A stretch of DNA of 64,000 nucleotides from Saccharophagus sp. K07 (GTDB lineage Bacteria > Pseudomonadota > Gammaproteobacteria > Pseudomonadales > Cellvibrionaceae). A program made the position numbers and the translations under genes. Where the stretch lies: NCBI RefSeq assembly GCF_014336955.1, contig NZ_QRAI01000001.1, positions 310,001 through 374,000 on the forward strand. The letters are read 5' to 3'. The notes under the pieces were generated by a model. That model saw only the letters and a program-made list of their open reading frames with translations. It searched no databases and was not told the origin of the DNA. Positions 36,520 to 44,031 of the stretch are shown piece by piece; the first letter of the stretch is position 1; each line of letters opens with the position of its first letter.

Positions 36520-37173
36520 ATGCGTTTTCTGATTGCGTTCCTGGGACTGGCTCTGCCATTGCTGGCAAGTGCTGCTGATGCGCCCGCTAAGCCCAAGTAT
36601 GAAGAGGGCAAGCATTACACGGTGCTGAGCGGTCAGCCCAAGCCGTCCAAATCGGGCAAAATCGAAGTGACTGAGTTGTTCTGGTACGGCTGCGGCCACT
36701 GCTATGTGTTTGAACCTGTACTGCACGAATGGGAAAAAACACTGGCGGAAGATGTGGCTCTGGTCCGTTCACCCGCCATGTGGCAACAACGCCGCAACCC
36801 GACTGACGCTATGTGGACCCACGCGCGCCTCTTCTACACAGCCAGTGCTCTCGGTCAGTTGGACAAGCTTCACACCGTGTTCTTCGATGCCATGCACAAA
36901 CACAACAAGCGCCTGGTTACTCCGGAAGAAATTTCTGCCGTAGTGTCTGCTCAGGGATTGGATGGTGCGGCGTTTGTTAAGACTATGGATTCTTTCGCCG
37001 TTAACGCCCAGGTTACTCAGGCCGACGCCCGCCAGCGCGCCTATCGCGTAACCGGTACTCCGGAAATCGTTGTTGGTGGTTATTACCACATCTCCGCTGG
37101 CAACGCGGGTGGGCAGAAAGAAATGTTGGAAATCGCCGATTACTTGATCGAAAAGATCCGCGCAGAGCGATAA
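36520..37173 (+). CDS. dsbA: DsbA thiol:disulfide interchange protein
   Basis: The ATG at 36520 follows AAGGGGAAA and starts a normal signal peptide (MRFLIAFLGLALPLLASAA). The active site is C58-G-H-C61 in FWYGCGHCYVFEP, and the cis-Pro loop is RVTGTPEIVV. DsbA inserts disulfides in periplasmic proteins and is recycled by DsbB, which is not in this window. The 217-residue length fits Pseudomonas-type DsbA. A terminator follows. Confidence 0.96.
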   Translation: MRFLIAFLGLALPLLASAADAPAKPKYEEGKHYTVLSGQPKPSKSGKIEVTELFWYGCGHCYVFEPVLHEWEKTLAEDVALVRSPAMWQQRRNPTDAMWTHARLFYTASALGQLDKLHTVFFDAMHKHNKRLVTPEEISAVVSAQGLDGAAFVKTMDSFAVNAQVTQADARQRAYRVTGTPEIVVGGYYHISAGNAGGQKEMLEIADYLIEKIRAER

Positions 37174-37190
37174 GACTGCAAAACAACGCA

Positions 37191-37218
37191 AAAGGCCGGG
37201 TAATCCCCCGGCCTTTTT
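37191..37218 (+). terminator. Rho-independent terminator after dsbA
   Basis: The stem AAAGGCCGGG (37191-37200) and CCCGGCCTTT with a short loop is followed by T residues. The second half is duplicated: CCCCCGGCCTTTTTGCT occurs at 37205-37221 and again at 37226-37242, touching the stop of the convergent receiver gene. The duplication gives the same 5' arm two possible partners. Confidence 0.88.
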
Positions 37219-37241
37219 GCTATCACCCCCGGCCTTTTTGC

Positions 37242-37607
37242 TCAGGAGAGGTATTTTTTAACGGTGTTGACCAGTTGATCTTCGTTGATGGGCTTGGTCA
37301 GCAAATCATCGACACCGCTGGTCAGGATGCTCTGCTGTTCGGTTTCTATGGCATGCGCGGTCAGTGCGAGCACGGGTAGATTCTGCAACGTGGGGATCTG
37401 GCGAATACGGCGGGTGACTTCTTTGCCGCTGATGCCCGGTAGAGAGATGTCCATCAGAATTAAATCGTATTGACCTTTTTCCAACAGCGCCAGGCAGCGC
37501 TCGCCACTTTCTACGCAGGTCACATCAAACCCTTCGTCCTCGAGAATCCACGACACTAGCTTGCTGTTATCAGGGTTATCCTCAACCACCAGAATGTGAG
37601 CGTTCAT
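37242..37607 (-). CDS. Stand-alone CheY-like receiver protein
   Basis: The start at 37607 (MNAHILVVEDNPDN) has GGAGAGG upstream and gives 121 residues, one receiver domain. D53 in LILMDISLPGISG is the phospho-acceptor, E9/D10 the acidic pair, and the later LTAHA and TKPI motifs are in place. The NPDN and LPGISG pattern resembles DivK-type and hybrid-kinase receivers. No output domain is present, so it must act by protein interaction. No kinase lies nearby. Confidence 0.9.
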   Translation of the reverse strand: MNAHILVVEDNPDNSKLVSWILEDEGFDVTCVESGERCLALLEKGQYDLILMDISLPGISGKEVTRRIRQIPTLQNLPVLALTAHAIETEQQSILTSGVDDLLTKPINEDQLVNTVKKYLS

Positions 37608-37878
37608 AAACCTCTCCGTAGGCTCTTTTATGTAACCGGTCACACGAAAATGTGACTGGTGTTCAAAAGCAATAAAACGTTCGGCTGTACATTATGAATG
37701 GGGCGGTTTTTTTAAAAAGTATAGCCGCTCATCCGAGCGTGATGACTATTTCGCCGTTTTGCGAAAGGAGGAGGCTGCTGGGGAGGGAGGTAGTAGAAGG
37801 TGGACGTTGTGTACAAAAATTAAACGTCGGTGTAAGGTTCGATACCATCAACAAGAATAAGCAGAGACCAGGCGGAAT

Positions 37879-38622
37879 ATGAACTCGATTGAACAATCCC
37901 GTAATTTGACTCAGCAGCTGACCTACGAATTGGGGTGCGCCATAGTGCAAGGCAGATATGGGGAGGGTACGGGTTTTCCCACAGAGGCCGAGTTGTCCGC
38001 TCAGTTCAATATCAGCCGTAGCGTCACGCGCGAAGCGGTGAAAATGCTGACTGCAAAAGGTTTGATCTCCTCTCGACCGCGCAAAGGCATCTGCGTCCAG
38101 CCCGCGCATCAGTGGAATATGTTTGATTCGGATGTATTGCGCTGGACCTTATCCACGGAACCCTCTCTGCAATTGCTCAAGGAATTCACCCAATTACGTT
38201 TTGCCATAGAGCCAGAGGCGGTTGCTTTGGCGTGCCAATTTGCCACAGACCAACAAATTGCAGCGATTGGCCGGGCGCTGGAGCGTATGGCAAAGGCGGA
38301 AAGGGGCGAAGACGACCCGCTCGACTCTGACATTGCGTTCCACACCAGCATTCTGGAAGCGAGCAACAACCGGTTTTTTCTGCAGTTCTGCGATTTTATT
38401 CAGGCGGCGTTGCGCATCAGTATCGCCTGCACCAACCAATTGAAATCCATCCGCACCGCCAGTGAGAGCGACCACCGCGCGATTTATGAGCACATAGCCC
38501 GCCGGGATGTAGAGGGCGGTCGTGAGGCTACGCGGGTGCTGCTCTGCGAAGTCATGGATTTGATTATGGACTCGCTGGAAAGCGCCAAGTCCGCAGAAAC
38601 GTTGAGAGCCGCCCTGGTTTGA
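37879..38622 (+). CDS. FadR/GntR-family regulator (FCD domain)
   Basis: The 247-residue product has a winged helix at about 10-75 (FPTEAELSAQFNISRSVTREAVKMLTAKGLISSRPRKGICV) and an FCD ligand domain (about 95-230). Candidate metal ligands lie in DIAFHTSILEAS and DHRAIYEHI. Such regulators usually control sugar-acid or amino-acid catabolism and often repress the neighbouring genes. The next gene is a sugar transporter, so it is a candidate target. The ligand is not known. Confidence 0.9.
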   Translation: MNSIEQSRNLTQQLTYELGCAIVQGRYGEGTGFPTEAELSAQFNISRSVTREAVKMLTAKGLISSRPRKGICVQPAHQWNMFDSDVLRWTLSTEPSLQLLKEFTQLRFAIEPEAVALACQFATDQQIAAIGRALERMAKAERGEDDPLDSDIAFHTSILEASNNRFFLQFCDFIQAALRISIACTNQLKSIRTASESDHRAIYEHIARRDVEGGREATRVLLCEVMDLIMDSLESAKSAETLRAALV

Positions 38623-38829
38623 TAAAAGTGCATTTGGCTGCACTCAGTAGCCGATCGGCGGCTGGTGATTCCAAACTCAAGTAAGCATAATAACGTCGCT
38701 TTGCCGCACGCCGGGCTATGGGCGGCATCGCCATAATAATTTTAAAACTCACTTTCCGAGGCTGTTCGGTCATCGGAATCCGTATCCGCTGAAGAGCGGC
38801 AACACGACTATATAAGAATCGAGGTCTTT

Positions 38830-40098
38830 ATGTCTGGATCATCAGGGGCTGGCGTGCAGGCCAGGGCTGTTGGGAATTTTTCTGAGCAAAATCATACGAT
38901 GTCGCTGGTTTGGTTGACGTCGTTATTTTTTATGTGGGGCTTTCTTACCTGCCTCAATGACATTCTGATTCCGCACCTAAAAAATGTTTTTGATTTGAAT
39001 TACACCCAGGCGATGTTGGTGCAGTTCTGCTTTTTCGGGGCTTATTTTATTGTCTCGATTCCAGCGGGCGCGCTGGTAAAAAAAGTCGGCTACAAAAAAG
39101 GGATCGTCATAGGGCTTGCGATCGCGGCAGTTGGCTGTTTGATGTTTTATCCCGCGGCGCAAATTCAAATGTACTGGATTTTCCTTGCTGCACTGTTTGT
39201 TTTGGCCGGTGGTATTACGATTTTGCAGGTTTCGGCAAATCCCTACGTCACTATTCTCGGTAGTCCGCGCACAGCGTCCAGCCGTTTGACTCTGACTCAG
39301 GCATTTAACTCTTTGGGTACTACGATTGCACCTTGGTTTGGTTCAGTGTTGATTTTGGCGGGTGCCACTGCAGGATTGACGGGTGCGGAATTGAAAGCTC
39401 AAGAAGCACAAGCAGTGCAAGGCCCTTATTTAATGCTCGCGGGCGCCTTGCTGGTGTTGGCGGTTATTTTTGCGTTGCTCAAATTGCCTCGCGTTGTTGA
39501 TGATGAAATTCCTGTTCATGCCGGCGAGCAAGGCAAATCTGCCTGGGCATATCCCCATCTGGTGCTCGGTGCGGTGGGTATTTTTGTTTACGTGGGTGCA
39601 GAAGTTGCCATTGGCAGCTTTTTGGTGAATTTCATCAGTGAGTCTCATATAGGCAATATGTCGGAAGCTGATGCGGCGAAAATGGTGACCTATTATTGGG
39701 GTGCGGCCATGGTGGGGCGATTTATTGGTGCGGCTGCTATGCAGAGAATTTCCGCGGGTGTTGCCCTTGCATTTAACGCTATCTTCGCATGCGTACTGAT
39801 TTCCATCGCTATGTTGGGCTCAGGAAAAATCGCCATGTGGGCGATTCTCGCAGTAGGCCTGTGCAACTCCATTATGTTCCCTACTATTTTTAGTCTTGCT
39901 TTAAAAGGTCTCGGACCTCATACCAGTCAGGGCTCCGGTATTTTGTGTATGGCAATTGTCGGTGGCGCTTTGATTCCTCTGGTTCAAGGTGTATTGGCCG
40001 ACACTATAGGCCTGCAAATGGCGTTTGCATTGCCTGTATTGTGTTATGCCTTTATCGCATTTTATGGACTGAAAGGTTCAGACGTGAAACACGCTTGA
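38830..40098 (+). CDS. Sugar MFS transporter, FucP/GluP/NagP type
   Basis: The 422-residue product has 12 likely membrane helices and the pattern of the fucose permease-like subfamily: [20 protein letters not shown] in helix 1, [16 protein letters not shown] in helix 2, and GNPYVTILG-like sequence ([11 protein letters not shown]) near helix 5. Related proteins import fucose, glucose/galactose or N-acetylglucosamine by proton or sodium symport. The FCD regulator upstream suggests induction by a sugar or sugar acid. GAGGTCTTT before the ATG is a fair ribosome binding site. Confidence 0.92.
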   Translation: MSGSSGAGVQARAVGNFSEQNHTMSLVWLTSLFFMWGFLTCLNDILIPHLKNVFDLNYTQAMLVQFCFFGAYFIVSIPAGALVKKVGYKKGIVIGLAIAAVGCLMFYPAAQIQMYWIFLAALFVLAGGITILQVSANPYVTILGSPRTASSRLTLTQAFNSLGTTIAPWFGSVLILAGATAGLTGAELKAQEAQAVQGPYLMLAGALLVLAVIFALLKLPRVVDDEIPVHAGEQGKSAWAYPHLVLGAVGIFVYVGAEVAIGSFLVNFISESHIGNMSEADAAKMVTYYWGAAMVGRFIGAAAMQRISAGVALAFNAIFACVLISIAMLGSGKIAMWAILAVGLCNSIMFPTIFSLALKGLGPHTSQGSGILCMAIVGGALIPLVQGVLADTIGLQMAFALPVLCYAFIAFYGLKGSDVKHA

Positions 40099-40120
40099 TT
40101 GGTGTTAAGCGAAACTCAAT

Positions 40121-40147
40121 AAAAAAGGGAGCTTAGCTCCCTTTTTT
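40121..40147 (+). terminator. Rho-independent terminator after the sugar transporter
   Basis: The stem AAAAAAGGGAGC with loop TTA and GCTCCCTTTTTT (40121-40147) is A/T-flanked on both sides, so it could work in both directions, serving the convergent gene ending at 40166 as well. Confidence 0.88.
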
Positions 40148-40165
40148 ATTTTTAAACGCGGCAAT

Positions 40166-40768
40166 TTATTTTTTGATAATGACACCACCTTCCAGATGCA
40201 AACCGCCGCGGCTGTGCAGCACAACGGCAACGGCATAGATCATGCGAATATCACAGATATCGTCTTCAATAATCACGGTGTTGAGAACGTCTGCTGGCGC
40301 TTTGGACAGGTTGGTGATCATGCGGCGAAAAAAACCGCGGGATTCTAAGCGGGAAAATAATACCGCGACTTTTTTGCTTTCTTCGAGCACGCCAACCCAA
40401 TCATCTGGACGGCATTCCCGCACGGGGCGCTCGTAATCAGGCGTTAGATCCGCAGCCATTTTTATTTGCATGATAGGCGATTCATTAGCATCCAATAATG
40501 TGTTGCCTTTTAACACGCCCAGCATAGTGCCTGAATCTTTATCGAATGCCGCAATTTTGGGAGCGCCGACACGGTTGGTTTGTTCAATAATGAAATTTTC
40601 CTGGCCGTCGGGCGCGCTGAATTCGGAGATCTGATAAAAGCCGAATTGGCGATTCAAATGAATGGTAAACAACTCAGAGTTATTGCTGCGCAGAGTGTAG
40701 GACGTAACGTAACTGCGCATCCCTCGCATGTCTTGACTGGTCCAATTACTTAGGGTGATGGCTTTCAA
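40166..40768 (-). CDS. Unknown protein, possible LURP-one/scramblase-like fold
   Basis: The 200-residue soluble product has no signal peptide. The sequence alternates short beta strands: SYTLRSNNSELFTIHLNRQ, FIIEQTNRVGAPKIAAFDKDSGTMLGVLKG, and so on. That pattern, with the GxLKGNTLLDAN motif, resembles scramblase or LURP-one-related (tubby-like) domains, but this is a weak resemblance. The gene is convergent with the sugar transporter and divergent from the GH16 gene. I assign no function. Confidence 0.6.
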   Translation of the reverse strand: MKAITLSNWTSQDMRGMRSYVTSYTLRSNNSELFTIHLNRQFGFYQISEFSAPDGQENFIIEQTNRVGAPKIAAFDKDSGTMLGVLKGNTLLDANESPIMQIKMAADLTPDYERPVRECRPDDWVGVLEESKKVAVLFSRLESRGFFRRMITNLSKAPADVLNTVIIEDDICDIRMIYAVAVVLHSRGGLHLEGGVIIKK

Positions 40769-41091
40769 GTTTTATCGCCTAATGGATGTTTTTCGCTCGC
40801 CTAGTTACCGCAATTTGGCTTGCTCCACAAAACTCTGAGATACAAGTCACGGAATTCTATGGGGGGCCGGTCAGTTTCGCAAGCTCGGTCCGTTGTAGCC
40901 AAAACGAAGTGAAGAGAAAAACTCGCTTAACAGTGGAATATTCCATTATCGGAATTTTTCATTTGTGATGGCGACGCTAGAGATTCCGCGTGTGAGCGTT
41001 AAACTGCGTGCAATTGAATCCAGGCGGTCGGGGTGTCGCCTGACATAACGATTTGCGCCCACAAATGGTGGCGCGTTTGAGGGCGCAGTTC
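40769..41091. other. Divergent intergenic region upstream of the GH16 gene
   Basis: This 323-base stretch between two divergent genes has no coding frame with family resemblance. It contains a perfect 12-base palindrome (TGGAATATTCCA, 40934-40945), which could be an operator, and GAGGG at about 41079, which is the ribosome binding site of the GH16 gene. Confidence 0.45.
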
Positions 41092-42675
41092 ATGGCCAAA
41101 CAATTTTTCAAATCTATTTTTGTATCGGTGTTTTTGGCCGCTCTGCTCAGCGCGTGCGGTTCAGACAAGACGCCGGGTGATTCCAGTTCGTCGAGTTCCT
41201 CGTCCAGCTCATCCAATTCAAGCGCATCATCCAGTTCCAGCAGTGCGTCCAGCTCAAGCGGTACAGCTGATTGCGTCCCTGCGGCAGCAGGAGACGGCTA
41301 TTGCCTGGTGTGGAGTGATGAATTCCACGGAACTCAGATCGACCTCAGCCGCTGGAGCTTTGAGCGCAACTGTTATGGCGGCGGCAATAACGAGGCGCAG
41401 TGTTATGTCGACTCGCCGAATAATGCCTGGGTGGACGGCGAATATCTGCATATCAAGGCAATCCGGCAAAACCTGCGCGGTCCGGCGCTTGCGGACGACG
41501 ACCCGGGTTATAACCCCAACGACCAGTCCGGCAGTGGTACCTACAGCTCGGCACGCCTGCGCAGCAAGGACAAAGGTGACTGGCGCTACGGCCGTTTCGA
41601 GATTCGCGCGAAGTTGCCCTGGGGACAGGGAACCTGGCCGGCTATCTGGATGCTGCCGACCGACCAGATTTATGGCGGTTGGGCCAGCTCTGGCGAGATC
41701 GACATTATGGAGGCGGTCAATCTGAAGGTCGGCGGTGAGCGCCGCATCCACGGCACTCTGCACTTCGGCGATAACTGGCCGAACAATGTGTACTCCGGTG
41801 AGGAGTATGTGCTGCCAGGTGGCACCAATCCTGCCGATGATTTCCATGTTTATGCGGTGGAATGGGAAGAGGGCGAAATCCGCTGGTATGTGGACGGCGA
41901 TCATTTCGCAACCCAAACTCAGACGGGTTGGTACTCCGCCAAGGCACTCAATAAGTTGAGCGCGCCTTTTGACCAGCGTTTCCATTTGATTTTGAACTTG
42001 GCAGTCGGCGGTGACTGGGCGGGCAACGTGAATGACACGGGTATCGATGAAAGTGCCTTTCCCCAGGAAATGCTGGTGGATTACGTGCGCGTGTTCGAAT
42101 GCCGCAAAGACCGCGAGACAGGACGCGGCTGTGGCTCGAGTGATGGCAACTTCAAGCTCAACCCAGGTGTTCCCAGGCCGGCGCCGGTTGATCCCGGCAA
42201 TGGCAGTGAGTTTGTCATCTTTAACGGCGCCGTGACCGCTCCTTATGAATGGCGCACCTGGACGGAAAATGGCTCTGTGGACTACGAGCTGATCAATGTC
42301 GGCGGCGACTATGGCCTGGTGGCGCAGGTGACCTTCAACACTGATCAAGGCATAGGCTTTTTCCAGGCCGATGCGCAGGCGGACTTTTCCAGCTTCAGTA
42401 GAATTTCCATGGATATACGCGTGGTCAGCGATCCGCGCGCCGTCAAGGACCCGCTGGTCGTGCGCGCGGATTGTGTCTATCCCTGCAGCTCGGGCGACTA
42501 CCCGCTCGGCTATCCAATGCTGAACCAATGGACCCGCTACACCATTCCCCTGGCGGAACTGGCCAATGGCGGGCTGGATTTGACCCGGGTGAATACGCCC
42601 CTGGTGATCTCGCCTCTGTTTGGTAATCAGCGTGGTGTGGTGCTCCAGATCGACAACCTGCGCCTGCTGCGATAA
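41092..42675 (+). CDS. GH16 family glycoside hydrolase lipoprotein with polyserine linker
   Basis: The ATG at 41092 gives a lipoprotein signal (LLSAC, Cys22); a TTG at 41053 would add an unneeded extension. A polyserine linker (about 28-62, mixed with Asn and Ala) leads to the GH16 domain (about 65-335). The catalytic motif is EIDIME (202-207): nucleophile E202 and acid/base E207. WSDEFHGTQIDLSRWSFERNCYGGGNNEAQCY is typical of GH16 laminarinases/beta-glucanases. After a Gly/Pro-rich linker, about 140 residues form a beta-sandwich, carbohydrate-binding-like module (VIFNGAVTAPYEWRTWTEN to IDNLRLLR). The enzyme is predicted on the cell surface, cutting beta-1,3 or mixed-linkage glucan; agarase or carrageenase specificity is less likely from the motif context. 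Confidence 0.92.
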   Translation: MAKQFFKSIFVSVFLAALLSACGSDKTPGDSSSSSSSSSSSNSSASSSSSSASSSSGTADCVPAAAGDGYCLVWSDEFHGTQIDLSRWSFERNCYGGGNNEAQCYVDSPNNAWVDGEYLHIKAIRQNLRGPALADDDPGYNPNDQSGSGTYSSARLRSKDKGDWRYGRFEIRAKLPWGQGTWPAIWMLPTDQIYGGWASSGEIDIMEAVNLKVGGERRIHGTLHFGDNWPNNVYSGEEYVLPGGTNPADDFHVYAVEWEEGEIRWYVDGDHFATQTQTGWYSAKALNKLSAPFDQRFHLILNLAVGGDWAGNVNDTGIDESAFPQEMLVDYVRVFECRKDRETGRGCGSSDGNFKLNPGVPRPAPVDPGNGSEFVIFNGAVTAPYEWRTWTENGSVDYELINVGGDYGLVAQVTFNTDQGIGFFQADAQADFSSFSRISMDIRVVSDPRAVKDPLVVRADCVYPCSSGDYPLGYPMLNQWTRYTIPLAELANGGLDLTRVNTPLVISPLFGNQRGVVLQIDNLRLLR

Positions 42676-43086
42676 GCCGCCTAGCATCCGTCCGAATCAT
42701 TTGGTTGTAAGGACTAGAAGATAGGGCTGTCACTTCATGCCTTTGGCTTAAGCTCCGTTGCGTCGACTTTGCGCTAAAGTGTGATTTCAAACGAGTTTTT
42801 TGCGCTTGAAACTTTGTGGCGCCAGCCCAATCTATAAGCGCCGTTACGCGCGCCGGCACTTCTGATCCGGTGTAATCCAATAATAATCGCACCGTCTAAG
42901 CGCCTGGCTGAGACGGTGTTCATCTGATCGAACAGGGGACTTAACCGTGGACCGCCGCGTTGAATGTCAATTCAGCTCAGCCTCATCGGGGGATGCCGTC
43001 CTGTTCTCACTTCTCTGCAATTCCTTCTTGTTTTATCTGATTCGTGCACAGCGCGGATTGTTTTTCATTCAAAGGAGGCTTTCCTC
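42676..43086. other. Intergenic region with no recognised gene (about 410 bp)
   Basis: Between the GH16 stop and the GTG of the ABC ATPase gene I see no coding frame with family resemblance and no tRNA. AAAGGAGG at about 43071-43078 is the ribosome binding site of the ATPase gene. The promoter of the ABC operon must lie here. Confidence 0.5.
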
Positions 43087-44031
43087 GTGATCACAGTTGA
43101 GCGTTTGAACCGCACCTACGGCAGTCTTCGCGCTGTCCAGGATGTGAGCTTCACTATTTCTCAGGGCGAAGTGATCGGCCTGCTAGGTCCCAACGGAGCG
43201 GGTAAGACCACCATCATGAAGATGATGTGCGGTTATCTCGAGCCGAGTTCCGGGCGCGTCACTATCAATGGTATCGATGTAGCCGAAGATACCAAGCTTG
43301 CCCAGTCCTATATCGGTTACTTGCCGGAGAACCTGCCTGTGTATCCGGAAATGACCATCGTTAGTTACCTGGAGTACGCCGCCAGCTTGCGCGGTATTCC
43401 GCAGGAGCAGCAGGCGGCGGAAATTCGCCGGGTACTGAACGCGACCGATTTGCGCGGGCGCGCGCTGGATAAGATCGGCTCTCTGTCGCGCGGTTTGAAA
43501 CAGCGGGTCGGTGTCGCCCAGGCCCTGTTGGGCAACCCCAAAGTGCTGGTGCTCGACGAGCCCACCAACGGCCTCGATCCCACCCAGACTCTGCAAATGC
43601 GCGAGCTGATCCGCAAGCTGGCAGAAACCAGTACCGTCATAGTTTCCACCCACATACTGTCCGAGGTGGAAGCGGTGTGCGATCGCGTGCTGATGGTGCG
43701 CAGCGGCAAGCTGGTGCTGGATTCCCGCCTGGACGCTTTGACCGACGCCAGCGAATTGAAAGTCAAAACCTCTCTGACGCCCGATGCCTTGCAACCTTTG
43801 CTGCAGGTCATCGAGGGCATCAAGGGTTATCAGTTCCAGCAGCATGCAGGGATTACGGAGTGCCGCATCAAATTGGCTGAACCGAGTGCCGGCAATGACA
43901 TCAGCGCCAGCTTGGCGAAAAAAATCATTGAAAACGGCGGCGCGCTTTATCAATTGCACCGTGAACAGAGAGATCTGGAAACACTGTTTCGTGAATTGAA
44001 TTCTGGGGAGGGTATCGCCAATGCAGCGTGA
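43087..44031 (+). CDS. ABC transporter ATPase, GldA-like
   Basis: The start is GTG at 43087, chosen because AAAGGAGG lies about 8 bases upstream and the product then begins MITVERLNRTYGSLRAVQ, the usual ABC N-terminus; a Met codon 123 bases upstream would add an unlikely leader. The 314-residue product has Walker A (GPNGAGKTTIMKMM), signature (LSRGLKQRVGVAQALLG), Walker B (VLVLDEPTNGLDP) and H loop (STHILSEVEAVCD). The C-terminal 80 residues form an extra domain. With the two following genes it makes a gliding-type (GldA/GldF-GldG) export system. Such systems are known in gliding Bacteroidetes, and related operons occur in many non-gliding Proteobacteria, where the substrate is unknown. Confidence 0.93.
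   Translation: MITVERLNRTYGSLRAVQDVSFTISQGEVIGLLGPNGAGKTTIMKMMCGYLEPSSGRVTINGIDVAEDTKLAQSYIGYLPENLPVYPEMTIVSYLEYAASLRGIPQEQQAAEIRRVLNATDLRGRALDKIGSLSRGLKQRVGVAQALLGNPKVLVLDEPTNGLDPTQTLQMRELIRKLAETSTVIVSTHILSEVEAVCDRVLMVRSGKLVLDSRLDALTDASELKVKTSLTPDALQPLLQVIEGIKGYQFQQHAGITECRIKLAEPSAGNDISASLAKKIIENGGALYQLHREQRDLETLFRELNSGEGIANAA

Noticed and set aside
41254-42687. Antisense open frame of 477 codons over the GH16 gene
   Set aside because: The sense frame has full GH16 motifs, a lipobox and a ribosome binding site; the antisense frame has none.
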